Assembly (NCBI GenBank): GCA_022393335.1
Contig: JAJEKB010020615.1
Location: 143,140-207,139, forward strand
Source of the DNA: Macrotrachela quadricornifera
Taxonomy: Eukaryota > Rotifera > Eurotatoria > Philodinida > Philodinidae
Length of the DNA: 64,000 nt
Direction of reading: 5' to 3'
Under the pieces are notes generated by a model. It was not told the origin of the DNA and made no database searches. It worked only from the letters and a program-made list of their open reading frames with translations. The position numbers were made by a program, and so were the translations under genes. The stretch's first letter is position 1; each line of letters opens with the position of its first letter. Positions 40,560 to 53,008 of the stretch are shown here, in pieces.

Positions 40560-41640
40560 TAACATGATCCTTAACACAAATAGCTGCAAATCTTGATAGG
40601 ATCTTGAATACTACACTCTTTGTACATTCTATAGTCGAGCTTGGGATGATCCTAGATAGATCCTTATATTTTCTCATCAAGATCTTAATCATATTTGTAT
40701 TACATACTCAGGATTCATAATGCTTATTCTTGAAGAGTTCTGAGAAAGATCTTGATCAGATCTTAGCAAGATACGGATTAGAACTATCTTGCATTACCTT
40801 TAAAAAGATCCTCAAATAATACATGTATAATTCTTGCCAGAGCTCTCATAATAGGTTCTAGAGTATAACTAAAACTTACTCACAGTTAACTAAATCGTAT
40901 CTATAATTCTTGTAAGGATCCTATGAAGAATTTGAAATAAATCCTAGTAGGATCCTGAAATTTGGTTCATTAGATACGTTGAACAGGAGCTACAGGAAAT
41001 CTTGAAAGCAACCACCTTTCATTCTTGACAGAATCCTGGCAGTATATATTCCTGAATGTTCTCTTATACTTTTTCAAGAAGTGAACACGAATGAATACAA
41101 CATCTAATGGCCTTCAAAGATCTTAGTCAGATTCTTTGATTTTCTTCCTTATTAGAACTGGTACAAGTCTGAAAACAACTATTCTTAAAAAGTTCTGAAG
41201 ATATTCCTAACAGGAACTTTTCAGGATTACTGAACCTCACTTCGTAAGGATTCTTTCATTTTCTTGCGAAGATCCTAGTCTGATGTGTTAAAGATCCTGA
41301 TAAGATTTATTGACTGGCATTTAGTTGAGACCTTAATGTAAACTTAAACGAATCTTAGCAAAAAAGACTTCCTCATCATCTTTTCAAGAATCTAGATGAA
41401 ATCCTGGCAGTATTCTTCATCGACAACTCAGGAATATATGTGAGGAAGAATCTGAAAAATTCTTGAACAGGATCCTGCTGATATTGAAAAAATCCTGGAA
41501 GCAGGATTTACTAGGATGGGAAACAGGATCCTGAATAAAACCTGATAGGATCTTTAAGATTCAGGATCCTGAGAGATCCTTCCAGGGTTTCTCAAGGAAT
41601 GATCAGGATTGCGACTAGGGATCATTGTGCTGATCATTCA
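40560..41640. repeat. Tract enriched in AGGATCCTG / AGATCTTGA-like motifs
   Basis: Over roughly 1.1 kb, variants of a half-palindromic word (AGGATCCTG, AGATCTTGAT, AATCCTGG, GATCCTAG) recur every 20-60 bp. They become densest at 41470-41590, where CAGGATCCTG, AATCCTGGAAGCAGGATT and TTCAGGATCCTGAGAGATCC follow each other. Spacing is irregular, so this is not a simple tandem array; it looks like an old, diverged short-motif satellite or the scar of one. No coding sequence. Confidence 0.6.
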
Positions 41641-43667
41641 GAGTGCTGAATATTCCTGTGCTAAACGCTCCGTGCTAGAAATTTCGGTGCTGAAAGTTCA
41701 GCAACCCCGTTTTTGTACAGATGAATAAAAAAAATGAGATTAGTAAACTTTTTCAAACGGTGAAAACAGCAAATGTTGTTTTGACCGACACCGACTGAAA
41801 CATTCATAATTTCTGACAGAAATGTTATACAGAACTCAGAGACGTCTCACTTTATTCAGAATTAAATTCTCTATTGGCTGGAACATCTCAAAAAAAATTT
41901 CAAAACTTTTCAAAACCCTTTGAGATTTTTAGAGAACAGGGATTTTGGGGTATTGCATGACTCTTGATTCTCTTAACCTACCTAAATTTTCACTTCAAAT
42001 TTCAATAGAGCTAGGGTTGAGTTGTCATTTGACACCAAAATGAAGGTTCTACCTTAGGGTTAATGTACTTGAATTAGCTCTAAAAGAGAGCCGCTTTTGG
42101 TTGCGAAAATGTAATTTCCGTTTAACTTTTTTTCCAACAAACATTGCAACCGTGAGTTTTCACCATTGTAATCAACGCCTAAAACTGCATCAGAAAATAT
42201 AAGTTTCGTTTCAGACATCATACTTCGATGTAATGGTACTAGGTTACACATGGGTTGAGCCTTTTCCTAACAGTGATCAATATTAGTAACTCAGTAATAC
42301 TTTCTGCATTCATTTGAAACAAATTTCTTTCATCATATTTCAAATAAAACAAAGAATTGGCATTGATAGAAAGAAACAAAAGTTAAAAAAGAATTGCTCT
42401 TCTCTCTGTTTGCTCAGTGTCAACACAGGCGGCCTCATTTTCTCTCTTATATTCTGAAGAAACTAAATGGTGTGAGGCAGAGAGCTGTAGGTAAATAACA
42501 AATTCCCATATTTTATTTCTACTCTTATGTCATATAAAAGCACATAGGAAAAAAAAGCAGTGTAGTGATTCTGTTTCAAAATTTGAACATAAAAGTATGT
42601 AAAAATAGATTTTTATTTTAATTCTAAGTCAGAATACAGGTTGTCTAAAGAACTTATTTGAGATTTTCAATGATACTTGAAACGTTACACCTAATAGCGT
42701 GAGCAAGGTATAGCGTGATATAGGAGGCCGCTATACCACGAAGAGAAAAATGAAAATACGAGAAAAAGCCCTTTCTAATTGGAAAAGAAACCGGAATTTC
42801 CTTCCCTAATTGGATATTGGCTGGAAGCACCACAGCAAGTTAGAGTGTGTTCAAGTCACTAACTCTCGAAATCTGAGCGAAAGAGAAAACTTTTTTCAAG
42901 TTGAATTTAAGAAAACCGTAGTTTTTTGCTGCATTTTTTTAAATCGAAGGAAACTCAATCTTTGTTTGTAAAAAGTTCCTTTAAAAATGGGATTTTCTTC
43001 CTCCAAGAAAGTGCGCGTAGACCTTTTTTTAAAGGTGAGTTTGGGTTCTGTACTAGAGCAGAAAATGTTAGCTGAAGTTTGAAATGACTTTGACAAAAAG
43101 AAAGATCTCGAAAAAAGGAGTTTATCTCTCAAAGAAGGAGAGTTAGTCGTTGTGTGTGTGTGTGTCTGAGAAAGAGTCATGTGGACTTCTATTTCTAGTC
43201 GCTTTTTCGCATTTTCAGGCAATTTAAAATACATGCAACTTTACCTTAAATCTAAGAAAATATTTTCAAATAATTATTTGTTCCATTTCCAATTTCATAA
43301 AAGTTGTTAGAATTGGTACTTGCCGCGGAGTCATAGTGACACAGAAAAACATGACACACACTACCTCTGATGCATGGTTGAAAAAATTGACACTACCTCT
43401 AACTAGGTATTGAAAAGTTGGTATAGCGGCAGTTAAACTACTAGCTCAGTCATTTTCCTGGTTAAGCTACCAGTTATATCCGCAGGCAAGGAGATTGTCT
43501 TGCTGGTAGCAAGCAAAAACACAGCCACACTACACTATTTTGAAAATTATTGTAAAGTTCATCTCTATAGTGGCATCAACTAACGATTGGATTACCCAAC
43601 CTTCGACTTATAAAACTTAAAAACAGTGAAAACTGCCCAATTTTTTCTAAAATTTTATTTACAGAAA
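41641..43667. other. Intergenic stretch upstream of the E2 gene
   Basis: No gene recognised. It includes a short (TG)8 microsatellite at 43150-43165, and two GGTATAGCG words at 42708 and 43420 that may mark a small diverged repeat. A polypyrimidine/AT stretch ending TTTATTTACAG (43654-43664) lies three bases before the E2 start codon. Confidence 0.45.
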
Positions 43668-44579
43668 ATGGGGATGTCTGAACGCATACTATGGAAAGAG
43701 TTTCGCAGTTTGGTCAACGATCCACCTCTAAGTTTTATTGGTGGGCCAATCAACGAAGATACCTTTCATTGGCAAGTTATAATAACAGGTCCATCAGACA
43801 GCGACTATGAAGGCGGCATTTTTCGAATAGACATACATTTTTCTTCAAATCATCCTTTTAGCCCTCCAAAAGTGATCTTCACTACCAAAATATTTCATCC
43901 AAATATATTTCCAGATGGAGTTGTCTGTATGGATATCCTCGAAGATAACTGGTCATCGGCGTTGAAAATTGGCGGACTTCTATTATCAATCTGTTCATTG
44001 TTGTTTGATCCTAATCCGTATCATGCAGCTAATTTAGAAGCTGCAGAGTATTATCGTTCTGGTCGTGAAAGATATAGAGAAAAAGTACGTGAATGGATCA
44101 TAGAATTTGCAAGTGACGGTGGTATAATGGAGAAAATTGATGCAGCTAAGAACCGTATTTCCAGTGAATTAGAGGATATTCTCCAAAATCCACTTGAGGG
44201 TGTGAGTGTTCACCCTGCCGATCCACGTGACTTGTTCTATTGGCATGGTACAATCGGAGGTCCACAATATAGTCCTTATAAAGATCGACGTTTCTCTGTG
44301 AAAATTCGATTTCCACTTGATTATCCTGATTATAGACCTTCATTTGTCTTTAACAGCTACATTTATCATCCAAATATTAGTCAAGCTAAGAATCCCACAC
44401 AGACTCTGGACTGGAATGCGACAATAACGATTCGACAGTATTTTGAACTTCTTCAGACGCTCCTTAGGCATCCTGATCCACTGGCTAATGTATGTAATTG
44501 GAATGCCGCAAAACTATATCAAGCTGATCGCCTGGCATATGATGAAAAAGCACAGGCATGTGAATCTCGTTGGGATTGA
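43668..44579 (+). CDS. Ubiquitin-conjugating enzyme fused to a UEV-like domain
   Basis: Intronless coding region of 303 aa from the ATG at 43668 (the frame extends upstream only through a GTG and an acceptor-like ACAG). Residues about 4-150 are a complete UBC4/UBE2D-type E2: FHWQVIITGPSDSDYEGGIF, HPFSPPKVIFTTKIFHPNI, catalytic Cys87 in GVVCMDILEDNWS (HPN at 77-79), and LLSICSLLFDPNP. It should accept ubiquitin from E1 and pass it on with an E3. Residues about 163-300 form a second UBC fold: FYWHGTIGGPQYSPYKDRRF, then YIYHPNI (HPN at 234-236), but the position of the catalytic Cys is Thr and the DILxxxWS motif is reduced to LDWNATI. So this half is catalytically dead like a UEV (Mms2/Uev1). 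An E2 and UEV-like pair in one chain would be a built-in heterodimer, possibly directing chain type. AATAAA starts five bases after the stop. Confidence 0.92.
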   Translation: MGMSERILWKEFRSLVNDPPLSFIGGPINEDTFHWQVIITGPSDSDYEGGIFRIDIHFSSNHPFSPPKVIFTTKIFHPNIFPDGVVCMDILEDNWSSALKIGGLLLSICSLLFDPNPYHAANLEAAEYYRSGRERYREKVREWIIEFASDGGIMEKIDAAKNRISSELEDILQNPLEGVSVHPADPRDLFYWHGTIGGPQYSPYKDRRFSVKIRFPLDYPDYRPSFVFNSYIYHPNISQAKNPTQTLDWNATITIRQYFELLQTLLRHPDPLANVCNWNAAKLYQADRLAYDEKAQACESRWD

Positions 44580-47108
44580 AGTTAATAAAACGAGAAATAA
44601 CAACTTATTGCGTTATAATTAATCGTGAACATTTATGTTTACTTCCTCTCACTCCCGTATTCCGTTAACCTTTTAAAATATATACAAATATAAAGGAAGT
44701 TTTTTTTTTATTTAGCAGTTCATTATTACATTTCTAAATATCGTTTTCATTCTTTACTAACTAATACAGGCTGAGGAAAAGTCCAGAGTTGGATATCCGT
44801 CGACAAAAAGAGCCAGGATTTTCAATAATAAAAACTGGATTTTTCGAGCATTGGCATCAGAAAAGAGCTGGTACTCCCCCAACCATGTCTATATTTCGCT
44901 GAAAATATAGCCTTTCGTCCTTATTTACCCAGGAAATAAAGGTTAACTCACGCTACGTACTGATCATAAAATATAGGCAAGACACAATGGGCCGTTTTCT
45001 ACAGAGTGGGTGGGAATAGGGTGTTACGTTTTGCATCTCACATATTCTTCATCCAAACGGTTTTTGAAGCTTGCATAAGTCAAATTACATCGAAAATAGG
45101 TTTAGAAAAAAATATTTCATTTTGGTAAGAAATGACTGAAAGAGACCTTTGTGCTAATATTTTGAGGAAAATTTTTTGTTTTCCAAATGTGCCGAACAAC
45201 ATTTTGCTAGACGCAATTGTTTACGCTGAATTCGAATCTGCAATTAGTTTTGTTCAAAAGTGTTTCCGAACGCAAAATGCCGTGAAAAACTTGAAAAACC
45301 TAAGCATTTTGGAAACTCTGTCCAGCCTCCTGAGAAGGCTTGAGAGGTTTTGTGAGATTAGGATAAGCAGAGGACGTTAGAAAAAAAAATTTTGTCAAAA
45401 CATGAAGGTTCTGAGTCATGCACTAAAGCTCGCTAACTCACTCCATGAAGTGCTACTCTTAAAATTAGCCGTCGGTAATAGGAAGGGTATTATTATTTTT
45501 TTTACAAGAGTTCTCAAGAACAATTTTGTTGTTGCCAAAAGATTGCTTGAAGTCCAGCGAGTTCGAATATGTAACATGGTTTGAGAAAAAGTTGGATTTT
45601 GACATAAAAGAACTCAACTTTTCGTACCATCACAGTAATTCTTCCAGAGATGTTTCAACCCCGTTTTCTTCCAAAGGTAAAGAGTTAGAACAAAAATCTT
45701 AATGTCATCAAATCAACCACCGTTCAGAGTCTATATCTGACTATATAAAAATTCAAACAGCGAACTTGACCTTTTAAACAAAATTTCTACTTGTAGGCCT
45801 ACTATGAACCGTGTACTCAAAATAAGCGTGTCGAAAATGCAATCAAGTTTCGGTTGAATGGATTAGACAAGATGTTATCGAATTCTACGACGAAACATAA
45901 AAGATCCGACAGGATCACGTCGGACTTAAAATAGTGTTCTATAGTTGTTCTCTTTCCTATTCAGTACAATCTCATGTATACAATAAATAATTAGAATTAT
46001 GAAAACAATGGTAAAGATCTATGCTCCGTACCTATATTCTTACACCTATACCGTTACATCTATATCTTGATTACTACAACCTTATTACTGTACTCGTATC
46101 TATATGCCTTTATACTTATACTCGTAAATTTGTATCCTTAACCTATATGCTTGAACTGCTAGGTGTCCTGATCTATTATATTTGCTAAAAGAAGTTCGCC
46201 TAATCATGTTATACACAAATTTTTTTCTACATACTTTTCCAGAATTTCAATGTAAACCTATTTATCGTTTTTCTCAAAATATGATTATTTTGACAAATGA
46301 AATTGGAGCTCCTCCCAACCTGCTCGAGCTATAACTAATGTTTATTATTATTTGAAATCTCGAAATAGGAGTAAATTTTTGTTCAGTCAGACTTTTTTGT
46401 ATTTAATTTCGAACCTGAGAAAACTCAAACTCAATATCGTGAGGTAGGCTGTATAGGCCTATTTTGATCCTGATCTTACTAAAATATTCACAGAAAATGA
46501 ATGGAGATCAGTTTCAAAATTCTATTAAGACAAAAGTTGTGCACTAGTGTTAGATGTAATTTGAAACTAGATTAAGTCTTGTAGTTCTGTTAATAACAGA
46601 ATACTAGGGCTTCTCGTGAAGGCTATAAATCAACTGTTAATAAATCTATATTCAAATTTAGTTCGATACATTGGACTGAAATTTTTAATCGACATGTTTC
46701 TCTCTATAGTCACTCATTTCGGAAAATTTCAGTGCAAACAGACGTTGTTAAATTGAAAATTCGTTTTAAGATGGGGATATGGTTTAAATAAGCTCACATC
46801 TTAATCTCTATATCTTTACCTCTTTACTCTTGTATGTGTACCCTTATAACTGTAGCCTTAGAGCTTTAATGTTTTCAATTAAGCTACTGTATGTATAAAC
46901 TGACATTATCCTATATTAACTATTGTTTATATTCGATTATGCACCTGAAAAGTTACATACTAATAGCCATTTTGTAATAGTCTTTCTCCATCTTATACAA
47001 TTTGTTATATGCCTCAGCTGACTTTTATAAAGTGTATAAAATCGCTTTCTGCTAGAAATTAATTTCATACAGATGATAGGGTACATTGTGATCCGATGAT
47101 TCATCTTC
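44580..47108. other. Intergenic stretch with pyrimidine-rich repeats
   Basis: No gene recognised; an 82-codon frame at 45132 has an ATG but no features I can place. Two tracts, about 46025-46155 and 46795-46870, consist of loosely repeated TATATC / CTTATAC / ACCTATA words with a pyrimidine bias on the plus strand. They look like related, diverged repeats. Confidence 0.45.
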
Positions 47109-47569
47109 GACTTGGGTCGTTTGAAAAATGGCCAATGTATTACAATTACCTGTCCTAAAGCAGTAAAAGATTATAATCAATTTTCACATATAGTCGATCG
47201 GCTTAGCCAAAGAATATCATGTTACAATCTTGATTGCAAGTCTAAAAGGAATTGGCTGTGAATACCTATTTTATTTTCTAAATGCATCTATTTTCAATAC
47301 GCTCATTTGTTACCACTACTTAGCTCAAGATAAATTAACATACTTGAACTATATGTATGATTTTATTGGCAAAGTCTCTCGGCTCTGGTAGTGAACGAAT
47401 AAGTTGCGGAAGACTTCCTTTTGAAAAAAAGTCCATAGTAGTTTCACCAAAAACTGTCCTTAATTTTGACAATGAAACACATTTACCTGTGAAAGGAAAA
47501 AGAAGAAAATGTGCTTATTGTAGCACCAAGGAAGCAAACCTTCGATCCAACATCGCATATTTTACCTGA
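47109..47569 (+). pseudogene. piggyBac-type transposase relic (C-terminal part)
   Basis: Reading frames switch along the plus strand, but the order is that of a piggyBac transposase. First GRLKNGQCITITCPKAVKDY, with HIVDRLSQRIS in place of the usual GGVD motif, and CKSKRNW. Then, after a frame change, EYLFYFLNASIFNTLICYHY and TYLNYMYDFIGK. Then another frame gives HLPVKGKRRKCAYCSTKEAN, the start of the C-terminal cysteine-rich (RING-like) domain, which stops at TGA. The N-terminal part and the catalytic aspartates upstream are not seen. At least two frameshifts and stops make it inactive. Nonautonomous TTAA-flanked elements at 53009-53263 and perhaps 40075-40306 may be relatives. Confidence 0.72.
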
Positions 47570-48382
47570 AAATTGCTATTTTATTTAATAGGCGAAAAAA
47601 ATTGTTTTTTTGACTATTATAACATTTTTATGTAGGTATTTTGAGTAAAAATAAACCAAAAAGATTGAAAAAATATTTTTTCAGTTAAACAAAATTCGGT
47701 CCTCGAAAGATGAATATGATCTTAAAAATCCAAAGACACGAGGATTTGAAATTCTTGCGCCATACCTCTAAATAAAGCCACAACGTATCTAGTTTAGAAT
47801 TGACATTGTAATTTTATGAAAAAATATTGGGCAAGCATTTCAAATCCTTGTGTTTTTTTCAGTTTTTTAGGGTATACTAACAACTGTTTATCCACAAAAC
47901 ATAGCGCCGAGATTTTTTGCGAATAGTAGAGAAAATAGGTACAGATTTCAAGTAGGGCAAATTTTGCTAGCATATCCACCTCCATCCTTTAATATTATTA
48001 ATTGATTAATAATAGTAAAGCATACCTCACATTCAGATTCCTTAATCTTGATTATCACTTGGTCTAACTTTTCAAAAATTTAATACCACGAATTATTAAC
48101 TAATAATAATAAAACTGACTTCAAATTTGGATTCTCTGTCCTCGACTACCTATTTCTGAAAATTTTTTGCTAAGAACTAATACTGAATTTTTATTGGTTT
48201 AACGCATACTGCATTACGATTGACTTGAACAGACAGACAAAATTAAACCATTTTTTAACCGACATACAATCCTTTCTTCCAGAAAGAGGAATATTTTTAG
48301 ATTCCAATAGTTTTTGTTTTATTTCTAAACAGAAATAGTGTTGGTGTTTAAAGAAGAATTTATTATTTAGTTAATTGAGCGC
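47570..48382. other. Intergenic stretch
   Basis: AT-rich, no gene or repeat recognised. It is the 3' flank of the minus-strand GPCR gene. Confidence 0.5.
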
Positions 48383-49357
48383 CTAGCATAGATGCAGCCT
48401 AGTTACTGTCTCAATAGGATGGATAATATTACGGCGTCGTCTTTGCAATGCCTGACAATATAGAAAAAATTCTTTCAGCTGTCCAATGAATATTTCTCGA
48501 AATAATTGAGATGTTAAACAATGAATGTAAAAGTTGTAACAATAATTAATGTTGAGAAAAATCGATAATATCGAGATGGCATTATTCATAGTAGGCGTAA
48601 GTCCAAATCGTTGGATAAGAATTCGACAAATAGCATAAGGCAATGTACAAGTTAGAAAACAGCTCACATTTGAGATCATTAAAATGAGCATATGCCGTTG
48701 AAGTTTTTCTCTTCTCGTCGTCAATGCCATCACTAGAGTTCGTTGTATACGCAATTTAGAATAAATTCCAATTAAACAAATACTCATCAAACAACCTGGA
48801 AGTAAATAAGTAATTAATAATTGAAGAATAGGCCAAGAATAAAAGAAAAATATTGAATATGATGTCATAGGAGACCGTGGTGCTCCACAAATATTACTCG
48901 TCGGATTAGTATAGCCATATTCCGGTTGAAGAACATGACATGTAAACAGAGTTGAACATACACATACAGCAACAATTGACCAGGTAGCTACTTTTCTGTT
49001 ACATATTTGTGCTTGTCGATATGGAAAATATGTGCGAATCAATCTATCAATGGCGATCAAAACAAGAAGCCAACTAGATGTAATAGCCGAGAAATTAGTT
49101 ATAAAGGCACGAAAACGACATAGTTGATCGCTTTGCAATATCGACAATTGAAGAGTTATCCCAAGAAAATCACGGATAAAGATTAATAGATAGAATATAT
49201 CGGAGATCGTCAAAAAAATAAAAAATAATCCAATCGAAGTGAATCGAAGAGGTTTAGATAGAAATGTGATGAGACTGCATGTATGGCCGAGAAAACCCAA
49301 AGGAGATGTGAGTATATAACTGAAGAAACCAACAGTATTGGTCACTGTGCTCGCCAT
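48383..49357 (-). CDS. Class A (rhodopsin-like) G-protein-coupled receptor
   Basis: A single-exon minus-strand gene of 324 aa with seven hydrophobic segments. Landmarks: TM1 begins after a short extracellular N-terminus (FFSYILTSPLGFLGHTCSLI); TM2 has the conserved Asp in FLTISDIFYLLIF; TM3 starts after the disulphide Cys (DQLCRFRAF) and ends in DRL (AIDRLIRTYFP), a variant of DRY; ECL2 has the partner Cys in SNICGAP; TM6 carries CTLPYAI; and TM7 ends NINYCYNFYIHC, a variant of NPxxY where Pro is missing. The C-terminal tail is short and has an Arg cluster (QRRRRN). Many bdelloid and protostome peptide-type orphan receptors have this shape. The ligand is unknown; a neuropeptide receptor is plausible. 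The ATG at 49357 is the first Met of the frame. Confidence 0.9.
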   Translation of the reverse strand: MASTVTNTVGFFSYILTSPLGFLGHTCSLITFLSKPLRFTSIGLFFIFLTISDIFYLLIFIRDFLGITLQLSILQSDQLCRFRAFITNFSAITSSWLLVLIAIDRLIRTYFPYRQAQICNRKVATWSIVAVCVCSTLFTCHVLQPEYGYTNPTSNICGAPRSPMTSYSIFFFYSWPILQLLITYLLPGCLMSICLIGIYSKLRIQRTLVMALTTRREKLQRHMLILMISNVSCFLTCTLPYAICRILIQRFGLTPTMNNAISILSIFLNINYCYNFYIHCLTSQLFREIFIGQLKEFFLYCQALQRRRRNIIHPIETVTRLHLC

Positions 49358-52300
49358 TTGTTACACCCTCACTGAAAATAAGAGCAAATTCTTATAGTAA
49401 TAATTATTTAATTAAAGTGTCAGTGACGCATGAACTGCAGAGGTTGGATCTTTGAGGTTTTAGTCGAGGCTGAAATACCTTTTGACATATGCAAACCAAA
49501 TTTGAAAGTAATGTGTCGGGAGTTTTATAGATAATAGTCGGTATATATTTGATTTCATGTGGCTTCATTAGTGTACATTATATTAAAAGGAAGGAACATG
49601 ATTTTCTAGCAAACTTCTAATATCATTCTATTTCTAAATAATTGTTCTGAATATATATATGATGAGGGAACATTCTTATAAGCTTGTTTAAACGCCGTGA
49701 TTGGAACTTTTGGTATGTCCTAAATATGACATCAGCAAAATAAATTCACATTCAACATCAGATATTGAATTAATCATTTAGAAGTCTGCTGAAACCTTAT
49801 TAATATATATTTCAAAAGCTTTGCAAATGTTGTAAAGCTTTTTGAAAACTCAAGAAATCTCATCTCGCACATCCTTTGAGACCTAATCAGTTGATGCCGT
49901 TATTAAGAATTTATGGAACTTTAGAAATCTAGGAAACTCTTCTAAGGTTTCAGTGAGACCGTTATGAGATTCGATTAATCAGCATCTAGGGCTCACGTCT
50001 GTGGATATCATGTCCAAGATCCTTTGAGATCTATTCACATATGAAGAATATTTTTGTGCCTTTGTATTTGCTGCTTCCTATGTTTTTCTGAGTGGTACAC
50101 GCTAATTCCGCTGAGGTAAAACCTGCAGGTTTTTCGTTAATCCGAAAGAAAATGGCTTTTTTCCCAATTGGTTCTGTTGATCGAAATGTAAGGGAAGAAC
50201 ATAGCTTTGCTATGGATATTTCCGACCGTTTTCGGTGGAAAATTTGGACCTAAGGTCAAACGAGCAAGTGATTTTTATCATCATTTATCCTCACCAAAAG
50301 AGATTGAGATTTCATCCTTCAAAAACATTAGTAAAGCGGAGATCAGAGATATATGAGAAGAACTAGATCGTACAAAACTTTCAACGACTGCTCTCGTATC
50401 AGTTTCAACTATTTGAAGATGGATGTAACTGTTTGTGACCAATAAAGATTCAACTCGAATTCTTTTTAATCAATTTCTGTATTTTCATGCATTTAGCTCA
50501 TAATCTTTATCTTGCCAATCAATCTTGCATATTGTACCAAGTCATAATAACTAGAAAGCTTCGAAATTTTAACGAATACAAAGACTTACTTCTTATGATA
50601 AATAATTTATAATGAAGCTTGATTAATTTAGTCGTGCTTTGATATGTTATTGCTCCATAAAGTAAGACACTGCAAAAAACTGATAACAAAAAAAAATTCA
50701 AAAAAAGTACGTCCGACTTTCTGTTCATGTAATATCCTTTCAATCAGAAACTAGGCGTTCATCGATATTTGCTACTTAAATTCTTCTTGAACATAAACTC
50801 AAATTGATGATCATTTGCGATCGTGCACTTGACTAATATACATCTTACAAACAGTAGCCTTATATCATGACAAAAGTTAAGAAATCAAACTTTCTTACCA
50901 ATTCGTGCTCTTGCAGAGAAAATAAAGGCTTTCGCTAAATTTCTCAATATATACTAAGGATCATAAGATCTATAAGTAGGCAAAATTTGGATTGAAACTA
51001 TCATCGTTTGAAAACTTTCAGAATGCATTATTTGATATGTATGTATCTCAGTTAAAAGTTTTGAATCAAGAATCACAGTAATCTGTCGAAATATTCATAT
51101 AAATATAATAAAAAACATTGGACAATCTTTCAATTCGTATAGCTCTAAATATTGAAAGAGTTTTCTCAATGTTACTCGTTGACGATTATTCGAGAAATCT
51201 TCTAATATCTAATGGAAAATTGTAGGTTTTAAAATATGATTACGTACCGTAGTTTCCATTAAACGACATTAAAAAGAAGCCAAATGAAGGGAATTTTTTT
51301 GTTTGAACAATATTCTGTTAGTGTCGGGTGAAGTTTTGTTGTTGACATGTGTTAACTATCATATTATTTTATTATTCCTACGAATGAATATGAATCCTTT
51401 CAGTATGCTTTCTTTTCATCAGTGTCTAATCATCTAGAATATCAAGAATGATATGTTTCTACTCTAATTATTAGTAAGGACAAAATGATAATATGACATA
51501 GAAAGCAGAATGGATGATTAAAAGAATGAAAAGTAATTACAAAATATCATATTGCCATACAACACTGATGTTGAGCGCAGTTCATGTGTTTTCTTGATGA
51601 AAAACTGCTACCATTTATTCATTTTTCATTTGTCTTCTACAGATTACTAGATTCAAAATTAATGAATATTTATCAAAGAAAAGAAAAATATTCATTAATT
51701 GAAAATGTTCTATCGTAACTGCAGCCAATTTTTACATTCCAAACACCATGATCTCATGTAAAATATTTGACTGAAAACATAATATATATCTTTGCACCTA
51801 AAAATTATTCTGCCTTCAATAAATATCGCACCAATGATTCTGAATAGCCACTCCAAATAAATATATACATTCAAAGTCTAATCAGTCTTTAAATTTAAAA
51901 TTTACTCAAAATATGAAAATTCTGAATAATATTAAACTTTTTATGTATCGATAAGCGATAATTCTTTGTGATCTTTCATTTAATATATATACACTTGAAA
52001 TCTACTGAGGCTTTGCAATTATTAAAAAATTTGTTTACTGATTTTATTGATTAAACATAATTGACAATGACTTTTTAGTGAAAATATATTCAACATTTGA
52101 AATTCTTAAAAAACTTGTCATTGATCTTATTGATGAAGGATGATTGAGAAGGATTATGTGATATATGGATTGATTAAATATAGTGAATCTACGATGAATA
52201 TTTTAGAAGAAATCTTGTATGTTAAAGGATATATTTTCATGTATGCACCAAATGTTAATGTCTATTGTATACTAAACTGACAAGAACAACGATTTTTCAT

Positions 52301-53008
52301 GAAGAAGACGCGTACATAGGTAAATTGTTATTAATTATAATGTGATTTAAGGGAATTTTCAATGAGGGAAATATTTCTCAGTTTAATGTATATGATGGAG
52401 AACCTACTTTTTTGTGTTCGTACTCGTAAAGCTCGATAATAGGGTTTATTCTGAGACAAAAGAGAATAGTCATAGCACTTTTTTTTTCATTCTGTGTCAC
52501 GGTTAAAAGGATTGATATAGAAGTATCGTTGCTTTATGTCTATATTAGTGAGGATTATTCGACAAAGACGTTCATGCGAACATGACACCATCCAGATTAA
52601 CTTATGTTGAAAAGATTTTTATTTTTGATTCATGTGCACTTGTGTTTATTGGTGAAATTGTTTCAATTAGTTTGTATTCTCTACTTAATTAGAATTCGTT
52701 TTAATTTGTTACATCACGCTTTTACATCTGTTTGAATATCGTTTTAAGAAGATATAAATTATATGCAATTATGCGAATCGAAGCACCAGTTCCAAATTGG
52801 TCTCGTATTGTAAATAATAAAGGGATATAAATAAAATCAATTCAATTATCTTTAGGGGGTAAAAACCTACTGAACAAATAACATTTTTTTATTTTATTTA
52901 TAGATATTTTAAAACAAGAGCATACGTGTCATTTTATATTTTCATTGCCTTTTCTATAGAATATGTTTCTTCTCCTTGCTGATTCTTAGCTAGATATTAT
53001 TTCATTAA
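49358..53008. other. Long intergenic stretch
   Basis: About 3.6 kb of AT-rich sequence in which I find no gene, tRNA or clear transposon. Open frames are short and featureless. Confidence 0.45.

Noticed and set aside
42896..43234. A 112-codon minus-strand frame
   Set aside because: It runs through the TG microsatellite (giving a His-Thr run), has atypical composition and no family feature.
45132..45380. An 82-codon open frame with ATG
   Set aside because: Balanced amino acid use, but no domain, no splice context, no polyadenylation signal nearby and no similarity to anything I know.
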